64,000 nt of DNA from Sphingobium quisquiliarum P25 (GCF_000445065.1 NZ_ATHO01000007.1:1-64000), one strand, 5' to 3'. Counted from the first letter of the stretch, positions 54,898 through 64,000 are shown. Translations and numbers: made by a program. Notes: a model not told the origin generated them from the letters alone.

Positions 54898-57870
54898 TTG
54901 TCATCCCCTGTCTACGCCATTGAAGATAATCTGATTTTGACCCCCGACCCGCGCCTCCTCCTGTTCGTTCTTGCCGCTCCTTATCTCGCCAGCCTTTGCG
55001 CTGCGTGGCTGCCGGTGCGGGCGCGCGCGACGGCGGCGGCGATGTCGGGGATGGTCGCGCTGGCCGGGCTCGTGGCGATCGCATTCTTCTATCCCGCCGT
55101 GGCCGGTGGCGGAACGGTGCGGCAGGAATATGAGTGGCTGCCGATCCTCGGCCTCAACCTGGTGGTTCGCCTGGATGGCCTGACGCTGCTGTTTTCGGGG
55201 ATGGTGCTGGCGATCGGCGCGCTGGTCAGCCTCTATGCCCGCTATTATATGTCGGCGGAAGATCCCGTCCCGCGCTTCTTCTCCTTCCTGCTGGCCTTCA
55301 TGGGATCGATGCTGGGCATCATCCTGTCCGGGAACCTGATCCAGATCGCGTTCTTCTGGGAACTGACCAGCCTGTTTTCCTTCCTGCTGATCGGCTACTG
55401 GCATCATAACCAGAGCGCCCGCGACGGCGCGCGCATGGCGTTGATCGTCACTGGCTTTGGCGGCGTGTGCCTGCTGGTGGGGCTGCTGCTGCTGGGCCGC
55501 ATGGCGGGCAGCTACGACCTGGACGTGGTGCTCGCGGCGGGTGAGAAGATCCGCGCCGACGCGCTGTACCTGCCCGCTCTCATCCTCATCCTGCTTGGCG
55601 CTTTTACCAAGAGCGCGCAGTTCCCGTTCCATTTCTGGCTGCCGCACGCCATGGCTGCGCCCACTCCCGTGTCGGCCTATCTCCATTCGGCCACCATGGT
55701 GAAGGCGGGCATCTTCCTGCTCATCCTGCTATGGCCCGTGCTGGCGGGCACCGGCGCCTGGTATCTGATCGTTACCACCACGGGCCTCGCCACCCTGCTG
55801 ATCGGGGCCTGGGCCGCGATATTCCAGCATGACCTCAAGGGGTTGCTGGCCTATTCCACCATCAGCCACCTTGGCCTCATCACGCTGCTGCTGGGCCTGG
55901 GCAGTCCGCTGGCGGCGGTCGCCGCGATATTCCACACGGTCAATCACGCGACGTTCAAGGCATCGCTGTTCATGGCGGCCGGGATCATCGATCATGAAAC
56001 CGGCACGCGCGATCTGCGCCGGTTGAGCGGCCTTGCACGCTACATGCCGGTGACGGCGACATTGGCGATGGTCGCGGCCGCGGCCATGGCGGGCGTCCCG
56101 CTGCTCAACGGCTTCCTTTCCAAGGAGATGTTCCTGGCCGAAGCGCTGGAGGGGCATAGCGGGACCATTATCGACCAGTTGCTGCCCTATCTCGCGACGC
56201 TGGCGAGCGCCTTTAGCGTGCTGTATTCCATAAGGTTCATCCATCAGACCTTTTTCGGCCCGGAACCTCGCGATCTGCCGCACCAGCCGAAGGAAGCGCC
56301 GCCATGGATGCGCCTGCCGATCGAGATATTGGTGCTGCTCTGCCTGCTGGTCGGCATCATTCCGGCGCTGACGATCGGACCGTTGCTGGCGGCGGCGGCC
56401 CGCGCGATGCTGGGCGCGGCCACCCCGGAATACAGCCTTGCCATCTGGCACGGCTTCAACGCGCCGTTGCTCATGAGCATGGCCGCCTTGCTGGGCGGAG
56501 CGATCATGTATCGCATCGCCGGTTCCCGATTGAATGCCATCGAACAGTCCCCCATCATCGGCCGGATCAAGGGACGGCGCGGTTTCGAAGCCACGCTGGC
56601 CACGATCATCGACGGCGCGCGCATGCTGCACAGGCTTCTGGGCACGTCGCGGTTGCAGGTGCAGTTGCGTCTGATCATCGGCACGGCGCTGGCGGGCGGC
56701 GCGATCCCTTTCCTGCTGCTCGGCTTCACATTGGGCGACAAGGCAACGACGCTGCTAGATCCCGTCTTCGCCGTGCTGTGGATGATAGGCGGCGCATGCG
56801 CGGCCGGGGCGGCCTGGCAGGCCAAGTTCCACCGGGTCGCGGCGCTCACATTGGCTGGCGTGGCGGGGCTTGCGGCCTGCATCAGCTTCGTCTGGCTGTC
56901 CGCGCCGGACCTGGGCCTCACCCAGTTGCTGGTGGAGATCGTCACCCTTGCCCTGCTGCTGCTCGGATTGCGCTGGCTGCCGATGCGGCGGACCGATATG
57001 TGGCAGGGCACGCCAAACCCCTGGTCCGTCAAACTGCGGCGGGGCGGCGACCTTGCCATCGCGCTTCTGGGAGGCGGGGGAATAGCCGCCGTCACCTATG
57101 CGATGATGACCCGCCCGCAACCGGACTCGATATCACGCGCCTTCATCGAAAAAGCCTACCCGGAGGGGGGCGGCACCAATGTGGTCAACGTCATCCTCGT
57201 GGACTTTCGCGGTTTCGACACGCTGGGGGAAATCACCGTCCTGTCGATCGTCGCGCTGACGATATTCACCCTGTTGCGCCGGTTCAGGCCCGCCCCCGAA
57301 AGCGTCGAACTGCCGCATCAGCAACGCCAGCAAAACGCCGCCGACAAAGCGCGCAGCGGCGCCGAGATGGGGGATACGGTCGCGCATTATCTCTTCATAC
57401 CGCGTGTCATCATGGAATGGTTGTTCCCCGTTGTCCTGACCTTCGGCCTCTATCTCGTCATGCGGGGCCATGACCTGCCGGGCGGCGGGTTCGCCGGGGG
57501 CGTCACCGTGTCGATCGCGATCCTGATCCTCTACATGGCCAGCGGGACGCGCTCGGTGGAGGCGCGGCTGAATGTCCGGCCTGTCCGCTGGATCAGCCTT
57601 GGCCTGCTTTGCGCCCTGCTGACGGGTCTCGCCTCGCTGCTGCTGGGCTATCCGTTCCTGACGAGCGAAGCGCGCTACGTGACCGTACCATTGATCGGCG
57701 CGATCCCCCTTGCCAGCGCCCTGATCTTCGATATCGGCGTCTTCGCCGTTGTCGTGGGCACGACCGTGCTGATCCTTATCGCGCTGGCGCACCAATCGAT
57801 CCGGTCGCCCCGGACGCGCAAGCCCGACGACCTTCCGCCCCGCCCGGCAGTCAGGCAGGGGGAAGGCTGA
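54898..57870 (+). CDS. mrpA: Na+/H+ (or K+/H+) antiporter subunit A fused to B
   Basis: 990 residues. The NuoL-like A part has GAFTKSAQFPFHFWLPHAMA, SAYLHSATMVKAGIFL and FNHATFK-like VNHATFKASLFM with key membrane lysines and glutamates. The C-terminal MnhB-like part begins near GDTVAHYLFIPRVIMEWLFP and includes MRGHDLPGGGFAGGV. A-B fusion is typical of the alphaproteobacterial Pha-type operon. The start is uncertain: TTG at 54898, or TTG at 54937 (MTPDPRLL), both weak. First gene of six with overlapping junctions. Pumps cations out in exchange for protons. Confidence 0.92.
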   Translation: MSSPVYAIEDNLILTPDPRLLLFVLAAPYLASLCAAWLPVRARATAAAMSGMVALAGLVAIAFFYPAVAGGGTVRQEYEWLPILGLNLVVRLDGLTLLFSGMVLAIGALVSLYARYYMSAEDPVPRFFSFLLAFMGSMLGIILSGNLIQIAFFWELTSLFSFLLIGYWHHNQSARDGARMALIVTGFGGVCLLVGLLLLGRMAGSYDLDVVLAAGEKIRADALYLPALILILLGAFTKSAQFPFHFWLPHAMAAPTPVSAYLHSATMVKAGIFLLILLWPVLAGTGAWYLIVTTTGLATLLIGAWAAIFQHDLKGLLAYSTISHLGLITLLLGLGSPLAAVAAIFHTVNHATFKASLFMAAGIIDHETGTRDLRRLSGLARYMPVTATLAMVAAAAMAGVPLLNGFLSKEMFLAEALEGHSGTIIDQLLPYLATLASAFSVLYSIRFIHQTFFGPEPRDLPHQPKEAPPWMRLPIEILVLLCLLVGIIPALTIGPLLAAAARAMLGAATPEYSLAIWHGFNAPLLMSMAALLGGAIMYRIAGSRLNAIEQSPIIGRIKGRRGFEATLATIIDGARMLHRLLGTSRLQVQLRLIIGTALAGGAIPFLLLGFTLGDKATTLLDPVFAVLWMIGGACAAGAAWQAKFHRVAALTLAGVAGLAACISFVWLSAPDLGLTQLLVEIVTLALLLLGLRWLPMRRTDMWQGTPNPWSVKLRRGGDLAIALLGGGGIAAVTYAMMTRPQPDSISRAFIEKAYPEGGGTNVVNVILVDFRGFDTLGEITVLSIVALTIFTLLRRFRPAPESVELPHQQRQQNAADKARSGAEMGDTVAHYLFIPRVIMEWLFPVVLTFGLYLVMRGHDLPGGGFAGGVTVSIAILILYMASGTRSVEARLNVRPVRWISLGLLCALLTGLASLLLGYPFLTSEARYVTVPLIGAIPLASALIFDIGVFAVVVGTTVLILIALAHQSIRSPRTRKPDDLPPRPAVRQGEG

Positions 57871-58214
57871 TGGAGATCGTCCTTGCGCTCGCCATCGGCA
57901 CGTTGACGGCATCCGGCCTCTGGCTGCTGTTCCGTCCGCGAACGTTCCAGGTCATCCTTGGCCTTTCCCTGCTGGCCTATGCGGTCAATCTGTTCATCCT
58001 GGCCGCCGGGCGCATCCGCACGGACGCGCCGCCGGTCGTCGCGCGCGATGCGGCAAGCGACCCCGCTCTCTATGCCGACCCCTTGCCGCAGGCGCTGGTG
58101 CTGACCGCCATCGTCATCTCCTTCGCGACGACGGCGCTGCTGCTGGTCGTTTTGCTGGCCTCGCGCGGGCTGACCGGCACTGACCATGTCGATGGCGAGG
58201 ATGGCGACCAGTGA
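57870..58214 (+). CDS. mrpC: Antiporter subunit C
   Basis: 114 residues, NuoK-like with three helices (LALAIGTLTASGLWLLF, QVILGLSLLAYAVNLFIL, LVLTAIVISFATTALLLVVL). The Glu-rich end is polar. The ATG overlaps the mrpA stop (TGATG). The short variant after AB fusion is normal for Pha systems. Confidence 0.92.
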   Translation: MEIVLALAIGTLTASGLWLLFRPRTFQVILGLSLLAYAVNLFILAAGRIRTDAPPVVARDAASDPALYADPLPQALVLTAIVISFATTALLLVVLLASRGLTGTDHVDGEDGDQ

Positions 58215-59842
58215 CCGGGTGGGCGCATCATCTCATCATCCTGCCGATCCTGCTGCCGCTGCTGGCCAGCGCGGTCATGCTTGCCTTTGACGAGCGGCGG
58301 CGCACGCTCAAGCGGCTGCTCAGCTTCCTGACCATGGTGGCGCTGGTCGCGGTTTCGACGGCATTGCTCTGGCGCGTCGCGGGCGGTTCCCCGGATTCTC
58401 CCTCAGGCTCCTATGCCTATCTGCTGGGCAACTGGCCCGCGCCATTCGGCATCGTGCTGGTGATCGACCGGCTGTCGGCAATGATGCTGCTGCTGACCAA
58501 CGTCCTGGGTCTGACCACTCTCCTCTACGCGCTGGCGCGCTGGGACAGGTCGGGGCCGCGTTTCCATCCGCTGTTCCTGCTGTTGCTGATGGGCGTGAAC
58601 GGCGCGTTCCTGACCGGCGACATCTTCAACCTCTTCGTCTTCTTCGAAGTGCTGCTTGCCGCCTCCTACGGCCTTATCCTGCACGGGTCGGGGACGGAGC
58701 GGACCAGCGCCAGCCTGCATTACATCACCATCAACATCGCCGCGTCGCTGCTGTTCCTGACCGGCATAGCGATCATCTACAGCGTGACCGGCACGCTCAA
58801 CATCGCCGACCTTGCGTTGCGCATACCGGCCATCGCCCGCGCGGACCTGGCCTTGTTCGAAAGCGGCGCGGCCGTGCTGGGCGTCGCCTTCCTCATCAAG
58901 GCCGGCATCTGGCCGCTCAGCTTCTGGCTGCCCAGAACCTACGCCGCCGCCGCGCCGCCCGTCGCCGCGATGTTCGCGATCATGAGCAAGGTGGGGATCT
59001 ACGTCATCCTGCGCCTGTCGTCCGCACTGCTGGGGGCTGACGCGGGGGGCGCGGCGGGGTTCGCCGACGAATGGCTGCGCTTCGCTGGCCTCGCGACCAT
59101 GGCTTTTGGCATCATCGGCATCCTGTCCGTCAGGCAGCTGACCGGCATAGCGGGCTATTATGTGCTGGTGTCGTCCGGCATCCTGCTCACCTCGATCGGG
59201 ATCGGCGGACAGGCGCTGATCGCGGCAACGCTTTTCTATCTGGTCAGTTCGACGCTGGCCGTCGGCGCGCTCTACCTGATCATAGAACCCGTGGAGCGCA
59301 ACGCGGATGAGGAGGACATGATCGCCGGGATCGCCGAACCGGTGTTCGACGATGAATATGTCGGCGCGCCGGAAGGGGAGGAAAGCGAAATCGGCGTGGT
59401 GATCCCCGGCACCATCGCGATCCTGGGCGGCGGGTTCATATTCTGCGCGCTGCTGCTGTCCGGCCTGCCGCCCCTGTCCGGCTTCATCGCCAAGTTCGCC
59501 ATCATCGACGCCCTCTTCCGCCATGACAGGATCAGCGGCCTGGACGTGGCGTTGATTGCGCTCATGATCCTGTCGGGGCTCGCGGCCATGGTCGCGATGA
59601 CGCGCGCGGGCATCGACCTCCTGTGGACGCCGGGCGAGGATTCGCCATCGCGGCTGAGCATCATCGAGGTCGGGCCGATCGGACTGCTGCTGGCGGTATG
59701 CGTCGGCCTGATGGTGATGGCGGGCCCGGCGATGCGTTATTTCGATCAGACGGCCGCCGCCCTGGCCGACCCGGCCATCTATATCGAAGCTGTCCTTTCA
59801 GCGCCGCGCGCGGGCGCCGATGCGGGAGCGGCGGCGCGATGA
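58211..59842 (+). CDS. mrpD: Antiporter subunit D
   Basis: 543 residues, NuoM/N-like. FEVLLAASYGLILHGSG, FLIKAGIWPLSFWLPRTYA and MFAIMSKVGIYVILRLSS are the conserved membrane motifs, with the lysine and glutamate residues for proton movement. GTG start overlapping mrpC. A short acidic loop (NADEEDMIAGI) interrupts the C-terminal half. Confidence 0.93.
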   Translation: MTGWAHHLIILPILLPLLASAVMLAFDERRRTLKRLLSFLTMVALVAVSTALLWRVAGGSPDSPSGSYAYLLGNWPAPFGIVLVIDRLSAMMLLLTNVLGLTTLLYALARWDRSGPRFHPLFLLLLMGVNGAFLTGDIFNLFVFFEVLLAASYGLILHGSGTERTSASLHYITINIAASLLFLTGIAIIYSVTGTLNIADLALRIPAIARADLALFESGAAVLGVAFLIKAGIWPLSFWLPRTYAAAAPPVAAMFAIMSKVGIYVILRLSSALLGADAGGAAGFADEWLRFAGLATMAFGIIGILSVRQLTGIAGYYVLVSSGILLTSIGIGGQALIAATLFYLVSSTLAVGALYLIIEPVERNADEEDMIAGIAEPVFDDEYVGAPEGEESEIGVVIPGTIAILGGGFIFCALLLSGLPPLSGFIAKFAIIDALFRHDRISGLDVALIALMILSGLAAMVAMTRAGIDLLWTPGEDSPSRLSIIEVGPIGLLLAVCVGLMVMAGPAMRYFDQTAAALADPAIYIEAVLSAPRAGADAGAAAR

Positions 59843-60321
59843 GGAGGCTTTTTCCCTTTCCGCTCCTCGCCTTCTCCCTCTTCGTGATGTGGGTGCTGCT
59901 GACCGGCTTTTCGCCCGGCCATGTGCTGGTGGCGGCCGCCGTGGCGCTGCTTCTGCCGCGCGTGATGCTGCCGCTGGGCTGGGAGAGACCGAAAATCCGC
60001 TTTTGCCGCGCGATGCTGACGCTCGCGCGGATCGTCATTGCCGATATCATCCGGTCGAACATAGCGGTGGGCAAGATCGTGCTGATGCGCAGGCCGGATC
60101 GCAAGTCGGGTTTCATCCAGCTGCCGGTCGCGCTGCGCGATCCCTATGCGCTGGCGGTGCTGGCGATCATCCTGACGGCCACGCCCGGCACCTTGTGGGT
60201 GCAGCATGATCCACGGCGCAACGTCATCCTCATCCATGTGCTCGACCTGATCGACGAACAGCAATGGATCGACCTCATCAAGCACCGCTACGAAAGGCTG
60301 CTGCTGGAGATATTCGAATGA
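59839..60321 (+). CDS. mrpE: Antiporter subunit E
   Basis: 160 residues. Two to three N-terminal helices (PLLAFSLFVMWVLLTGF, VLVAAAVALLLPRVML) and a conserved cytosolic part, GTLWVQHDPRRNVILIHVLD. The ATG overlaps the mrpD stop. Structural subunit of the Mrp complex. Confidence 0.92.
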   Translation: MRRLFPFPLLAFSLFVMWVLLTGFSPGHVLVAAAVALLLPRVMLPLGWERPKIRFCRAMLTLARIVIADIIRSNIAVGKIVLMRRPDRKSGFIQLPVALRDPYALAVLAIILTATPGTLWVQHDPRRNVILIHVLDLIDEQQWIDLIKHRYERLLLEIFE

Positions 60322-60599
60322 GCGCGCTGGCCCTGGCCTATGTCATCACCCTGTCGCAGATCCTGCTGGGACTGGCGATGGGCTGCGCCTGCTTTCGCGT
60401 TCTGCGCGGCCCCCGCGCGCAGGACCGGGTGCTGGGTCTGGACACGCTCTATGTCAGCGCCATGCTGCTTCTGGTCACATATGGCGTGCAGACCGGCCGC
60501 ACCCTCTATTTCGAAGGGGCGCTCGTCATAGGCTTGCTGGGCTTCACCAGCACGGTCGCGCTGGCCAAATTCATGATGCGCGGGGAGGTGATCGAATGA
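60318..60599 (+). CDS. mrpF: Antiporter subunit F
   Basis: 93 residues with three helices. RVLRGPRAQDRVLGLDTLYV is the family signature (RxLRGPxxxDRVxxxD). Overlaps mrpE and mrpG by 4 bp each. Confidence 0.92.
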   Translation: MSALALAYVITLSQILLGLAMGCACFRVLRGPRAQDRVLGLDTLYVSAMLLLVTYGVQTGRTLYFEGALVIGLLGFTSTVALAKFMMRGEVIE

Positions 60600-60943
60600 T
60601 CCAGGCGCCGGACCTGCCCGGCTGGGCGGCGATCATCGTGGGCCTGCTGCTCTTTGCCGGAGCGGCCTTCACGCTGGTTGGGACATTGGGATTGATCCGC
60701 CTCAAGACATTTTACGACCGCGTTCATGCGCCGACGCTTGGGGCATCGCTGGGCACGGTGCTCGTCGCGACCGCATCCATGATCTGCTTCACGGTGTTGC
60801 AGACCCGGCCCGTCATTCATGAACTGCTGATCATCCTGTTCGTGACGCTGACGACGCCCGTGACGCTGATCCTGCTGGCGCGCGCGGCCCTGTACAGGGA
60901 CCGAAGCGAGGGCGCGGCCCATGTGCCCGCGGACGACGAGTGA
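60596..60943 (+). CDS. mrpG: Antiporter subunit G
   Basis: 115 residues with three helices. LVGTLGLIRLKTFYDRVHAP and TLGASLGTVLVATASMI are the MnhG motifs; a polar tail follows. Last gene of the operon, 17 bp from the converging iclR gene. Confidence 0.92.
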   Translation: MIQAPDLPGWAAIIVGLLLFAGAAFTLVGTLGLIRLKTFYDRVHAPTLGASLGTVLVATASMICFTVLQTRPVIHELLIILFVTLTTPVTLILLARAALYRDRSEGAAHVPADDE

Positions 60944-60960
60944 TCGGGCGCATGGGGCGC

Positions 60961-61713
60961 TTAGTTCTTCAGGAGCGTCGTAGTCTTGCGTAGAATTTCG
61001 ATGATCTTTCCCTCAACCTCATCGTCGTAACGCGACGTTGGGACGGCGACGCTGATGGCATAGGTCACCGCGCTATCGGATGGCACCGCCATGCCGATCG
61101 CCGATATGCCCCGGCTATATTCATCGCGAGTCCTGGCGAACCCGCCGGAGCGCACGCGCGCCAGTTCCTCTTCAATATCCCGGCGGTCGCAGCGCGTGTT
61201 GGGCGTGTAGCTCAACCGCTCGCTTTCCGTGAAGTAGCTTTCCAACTGGTCGGGCGGCATCGCGGCGAGCAGGGCCTTGCCAGCCGAGATGCAATGCAAT
61301 GGGGTGCGCGTGCCCACGTCGATCGAATAGCGCAGGTTTTGGGAGGAGGTTTCCGTGATCACGGCCTCCGCCTCCCATCCCGTCAGCATGAACAGCGATG
61401 TGGTCTCGTTCAACTGCCCGCATATGGCTTTCACCAGCGGGGCGGCGCGGTCGGCAAGGCTTTGCCCTTCGGCAGGCTCGCGCAGCCGGTCGAGCCGCGC
61501 GCCCGCGAAATAGAGCCGCCCTTCCCGGTTCAGATAAGCGCGGTCCGTCAGCGTCGAAAGCAGATAGGAAAGGCTGCTTTCCGGGATGGACAGCGCTGCT
61601 GAAATCTCGACCGCGGATATGCCGGTCCTGTAAGCGACGACCAGTTCCAGAATATCGAGAGTCCGCAAGGCGGACTTGACCTTGGATTGGATATTCGTCT
61701 GCGCTGTCATCAT
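60961..61713 (-). CDS. IclR family transcriptional regulator
   Basis: 250 residues. N-terminal winged HTH (about 15-75; GISAVEISAALSIPESSLSYLLSTL) and a GAF-like effector domain (VGTRTPLHCISAGKALLAAM, YSRGISAIGMAVP). IclR proteins usually control catabolic operons; no such operon is adjacent, so the target is unknown. The 263 bp upstream (61714-61976) contain a 12-bp direct repeat CTGCTCGCAAAC at 61778-61789 and 61875-61886 and no gene that I can support. Confidence 0.88.
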   Translation of the reverse strand: MMTAQTNIQSKVKSALRTLDILELVVAYRTGISAVEISAALSIPESSLSYLLSTLTDRAYLNREGRLYFAGARLDRLREPAEGQSLADRAAPLVKAICGQLNETTSLFMLTGWEAEAVITETSSQNLRYSIDVGTRTPLHCISAGKALLAAMPPDQLESYFTESERLSYTPNTRCDRRDIEEELARVRSGGFARTRDEYSRGISAIGMAVPSDSAVTYAISVAVPTSRYDDEVEGKIIEILRKTTTLLKN

Positions 61714-61976
61714 GTTCCGTTCAAAACGTCAGGGCCCCGCGCTCGCTAAGTGTAGGCGATTGCAAAGATACTGGCCTCTGCTCGCAAACAGCGCGGATTT
61801 CTGCTCAGATTTGCTGACAGCAGGTGGGCCATGCTGCTCACGCTATGCGACAATGTGCTCGCCATCATCCGCGCCTGCTCGCAAACGGAGAAGGCCTGTT
61901 CTCGCTTTCTGCCAATAGCGAGGAGTGCCGGTGAGCGGTCTGGCAGCGATCGTTCCCGCCGGGTTTGCCGTAAGCA

Positions 61977-62546
61977 TCAGCGCTCCCACTTCCTCAGGCT
62001 AGCAACGGATTGATCGTATAATGCCTGGAGCGAGCCGACCTGATTGTCTCGGAAGTGAATCGTCAGCACGAGATTGTCATACGGCAGATTGGCCGTGCAG
62101 AGCCCCGGCCGCGAGCCTCCGCCCATGGCGGAGCAACTCGCCAGCGATGGAGGACGCTTCTGACCTGCTTCGGCTGGCAACTGGTATGTCCAGAAAACAC
62201 CATCACTTACCTTGCGCAGTGTTCGGCCGCGCCATGAAAGCGGGCGACTTGCGCAGACAGTCGAGTTGACAAGCGCCTCTGTTCCCGCTGCGCGGGCACA
62301 CATCCGCTTCTTGCTTGCCACGCCCACCAAGTTTCGCTCCGGCAAGCTTGCGCTCGGATTTAGGTAGAACGAGAACCCGTCGCTGGGATCGAGCGCTGGT
62401 AGAAAGAACGGCTTATCATTGTCGGATATGTCGTTGGCTCTCGGGATGTCGAAGACTCGTCCCTCCAACCTCCTCTCGGCCGAGGCCGAGCACGCGCTGA
62501 GCAAGCTGACGATCGATAAAGAAGCTGCGGTAAGATGCCTGTTCAT
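61977..62546 (-). CDS. Hypothetical lipoprotein with four periplasmic cysteines
   Basis: 189 residues. Leader LTAASLSIVSLLSAC with lipobox LLSAC, lipid cysteine C19. Four further cysteines (RMCARA, TVCASR, ASCSAM, GLCTAN) may form two disulfides. No family is recognised. It is located beside the transposable element and may be accessory DNA. Confidence 0.6.
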   Translation of the reverse strand: MNRHLTAASLSIVSLLSACSASAERRLEGRVFDIPRANDISDNDKPFFLPALDPSDGFSFYLNPSASLPERNLVGVASKKRMCARAAGTEALVNSTVCASRPLSWRGRTLRKVSDGVFWTYQLPAEAGQKRPPSLASCSAMGGGSRPGLCTANLPYDNLVLTIHFRDNQVGSLQALYDQSVASLRKWER

Positions 62547-62646
62547 GCCGGCAGGCTATGAGAGAAGCGCAACGTCCACAATCGGTGGCACAGACGACAT
62601 GCGTTGCGTCCGCGTGCGGGAGATACCAAGGCGAGGACAGCCAGTA

Positions 62647-63624
62647 TCATATCGGCACACCGGCTTCGCGGAGCCGCTCGGTCAGGTCGCGGGTGTGTTC
62701 GGCGTCCAGCGTTCCGGCGAGGAACGCGCGTATGTCGGACGGCCGGGTGTTGAGCTGGCTGGCGAGCGCGCCCGCATCGTAACCGTTGCGCGTCAGCGTG
62801 GGTTCGAGGTCGTCAATCGCCCGCGACAGCACCTGCTCGACGATCTCGGCCGTGACGGGCTTGGCAGCGAAGCGGAAGCCCTGCTCGAAGGCGAGTGTCA
62901 GGTGCATCTCGATCTGGAGCGGGGTGCGCAGGCGCTCGGCGATGAGGTCGATCGCGTCCTCGTTCATCAAGTCGGCAACCTTGACCCCCTCGGCCGCACA
63001 GGCGCCGAGCAGCCAGGCAACATAGTCGCGGCGTTCGGCGCCGATGCCCTCATAGTCGAAGGTGGTCGTGCGGTAGCCGATCTCTTCCATTTGCGGGCGG
63101 CGCAGGTCGTTGCGTAGCCGAGGATGGCCGACCAGAAGGACCGACAGCAGCACGCCGGCATCAGCCACCACCTCCATCAACCGCTTGAGGCCGGTCAGCG
63201 TCTTGTGGTGCAGGTCATGCGCCTCGTCGACCACCAGTACGACCGGGCGCTTGCCCTTGCGCATGATGTCGCGCAGGTCGCGCTCGCGGCGCTCGGCCTG
63301 CTTGGGAATCTTCACCTGGGCACGGTCACCGGGCGAGAGATCGTAGAACAGCGCCTCGATCAGCGAGGGCAACGAGGTGCGGCGCTTGTCGACCGCAAGC
63401 GACTTGGCGACGGCGACCTTGCCCGCCCGGGCCAGCTCGTCCTCGATGCGGCGCAGCAGGTGCGTCTTGCCCGATCCGACCAGGCCGGAGACGACGATCA
63501 ACCTGCCGGTCTGCACGGCCGCACAGACCTCGCGCACGAGGTTGCGCTGATGCTCTGTCTCGAAGTTGCCGACGCCTTGGAACGGGCGGGCGAGCCCGTA
63601 GCTGGATTGAACGTCGGCGAGCAT
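62647..63624 (-). CDS. Transposition AAA ATPase (ExeA/TniB-like)
   Basis: 325 residues. Walker A GLVGSGKT (residues 47-54), Walker B VVLVVDEAHDLHH, sensor region SVLLVGHPRLRNDL, then a helical C-terminus. This is the ATPase that accompanies a DDE transposase in two-gene elements (IstB/TniB/ExeA-like). Its ATG overlaps the stop of the transposase gene (TGATG), so the pair is translationally coupled. It probably selects targets for integration. Confidence 0.85.
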   Translation of the reverse strand: MLADVQSSYGLARPFQGVGNFETEHQRNLVREVCAAVQTGRLIVVSGLVGSGKTHLLRRIEDELARAGKVAVAKSLAVDKRRTSLPSLIEALFYDLSPGDRAQVKIPKQAERRERDLRDIMRKGKRPVVLVVDEAHDLHHKTLTGLKRLMEVVADAGVLLSVLLVGHPRLRNDLRRPQMEEIGYRTTTFDYEGIGAERRDYVAWLLGACAAEGVKVADLMNEDAIDLIAERLRTPLQIEMHLTLAFEQGFRFAAKPVTAEIVEQVLSRAIDDLEPTLTRNGYDAGALASQLNTRPSDIRAFLAGTLDAEHTRDLTERLREAGVPI

Positions 63625-64000
63625 CAGCTTGTCCCCCGTCTTGACTGGAACCGCTCTCGGATGCGGTCAGCGATGATGGTCTTGTCGAGCGTTTCGCCCA
63701 GCAGCGCGTCGATGAAGGCGCGGTCTGCCTCAGGCAGCGAGCCGAGCGGTCGCCGGAGCTGGTCGACGATGGCGTGGCGCGCCGCGAGCCCGGTCGGGTA
63801 TGCCGTCTCGACCGCCGGCTCCGGAAAAGGTGTTTGCCGCACCGCGAGCCCTGCGGTGGAGGGCGGCAGCGACGGCAGCGGCCGGTCGCCGCCCGTCACG
63901 GTCGCGCGGGGCAGCCCCAGCTGGTCAGCGAGCCGGACCACCTTGTCGAGCCGCTCCTCGGCGCGGCTCTTCTGATACTTGCGATAGCGGTAGAGCGGCA
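63624..64000 (-). CDS. Transposase C-terminal fragment (runs off window)
   Basis: The frame is open to the window edge, 125 codons seen. It reads LYRYRKYQKSRAEERLDKVV at the visible start and FIDALLGETLDKTIIADRIRERF near the end. No DDE residues are in view; identity rests on the arrangement with the AAA ATPase gene. The proline-rich linker GDRPLPSLPPSTAG is loop-like. A GTG at 63941 is internal and is not the true start. Confidence 0.65.
   Translation of the reverse strand, partial: PLYRYRKYQKSRAEERLDKVVRLADQLGLPRATVTGGDRPLPSLPPSTAGLAVRQTPFPEPAVETAYPTGLAARHAIVDQLRRPLGSLPEADRAFIDALLGETLDKTIIADRIRERFQSRRGTS

Larger units (their letters stand above)
62647..64000 (-). mobile_element. Partial transposable element (transposase plus AAA ATPase)
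   Basis: Two coupled genes of a transposase/ATPase element. The left terminus should lie between 62547 and 62646, just outside the ATPase gene, but no terminal inverted repeat or target duplication can be confirmed without the other end. Confidence 0.6.

Noticed and set aside
61778-61886. 12-bp direct repeat CTGCTCGCAAAC
   Set aside because: Two copies 97 bp apart with no symmetry; not enough to call a regulator site or a CRISPR-like array.

Overview
The window is GC-rich, densely packed bacterial DNA with the gene content of a sphingomonad (Alphaproteobacteria, Sphingobium/Novosphingobium/Sphingomonas type). Evidence: four TonB-dependent receptors, a soluble NAD-dependent formate dehydrogenase, an NsrR/Hmp nitric-oxide module, a Pha-type fused MrpAB antiporter, and proteins that resemble sphingomonad families. 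The genus is an inference; no rRNA or tRNA gene was found.

Layout. 1-674: start of an aldehyde dehydrogenase and a divergent MarR regulator sharing a perfect palindromic operator. 741-7763: LysR regulator followed by fdsG-fdsB-fdsA-fdsD-fdhD, an overlapping formate dehydrogenase operon with its sulfurtransferase. 7777-12310: secreted NHL propeller protein, an exported glycosidase-like protein and a divergent PD40 propeller protein. 12548-16102: rnk, an O-acetylhomoserine sulfhydrylase-type enzyme and gdhA. rnk and the gdhA region are each preceded by a copy of the same structured element. 16160-19123: NsrR and a divergent NO-defence operon (truncated haemoglobin, DUF1971, Hmp, membrane protein). 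19092-20865: aspartic protease, uracil-DNA glycosylase and DUF488, all translationally coupled. 21024-23303: YdeP-type molybdopterin oxidoreductase.

23386-32585: osmoadaptation block on the minus strand (ectA-ectB-ectC-ectD, a 44-codon ORF, a ProP-like transporter, an MscS-type channel, then quinoprotein glucose dehydrogenase), with a divergent MarR gene that is probably the ectoine regulator. 32649-38809: caa3-type oxidase cluster (CtaG, cytochrome b561, cytochromes c, CoxB with a fused haem domain, a fused subunit I/III, a small membrane protein). 38872-39912: aldo/keto reductase. 40029-53753: outer-membrane acquisition region with four TonB receptors, a dipeptidase, a metallophosphoesterase, a nucleotide pyrophosphatase/phosphodiesterase and one broken gene. 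It has a Pho-box-like array and a Fur-like palindrome. 53814-54738: PhnA-like and DUF2383 proteins. 54898-60943: mrp/pha operon AB-C-D-E-F-G. 60961-64000: IclR regulator, a lipoprotein, and the edge of a transposable element (AAA ATPase plus the C-terminus of its transposase).

Most operons use 1-4 bp start/stop overlaps, so translational coupling is the rule. The most unusual items are the repeated structured leader before rnk and gdhA, a palindrome-bearing in-frame insertion in fdsB, the four-unit Pho-like array, the internally deleted secreted-protein pseudogene, and several very small ORFs.
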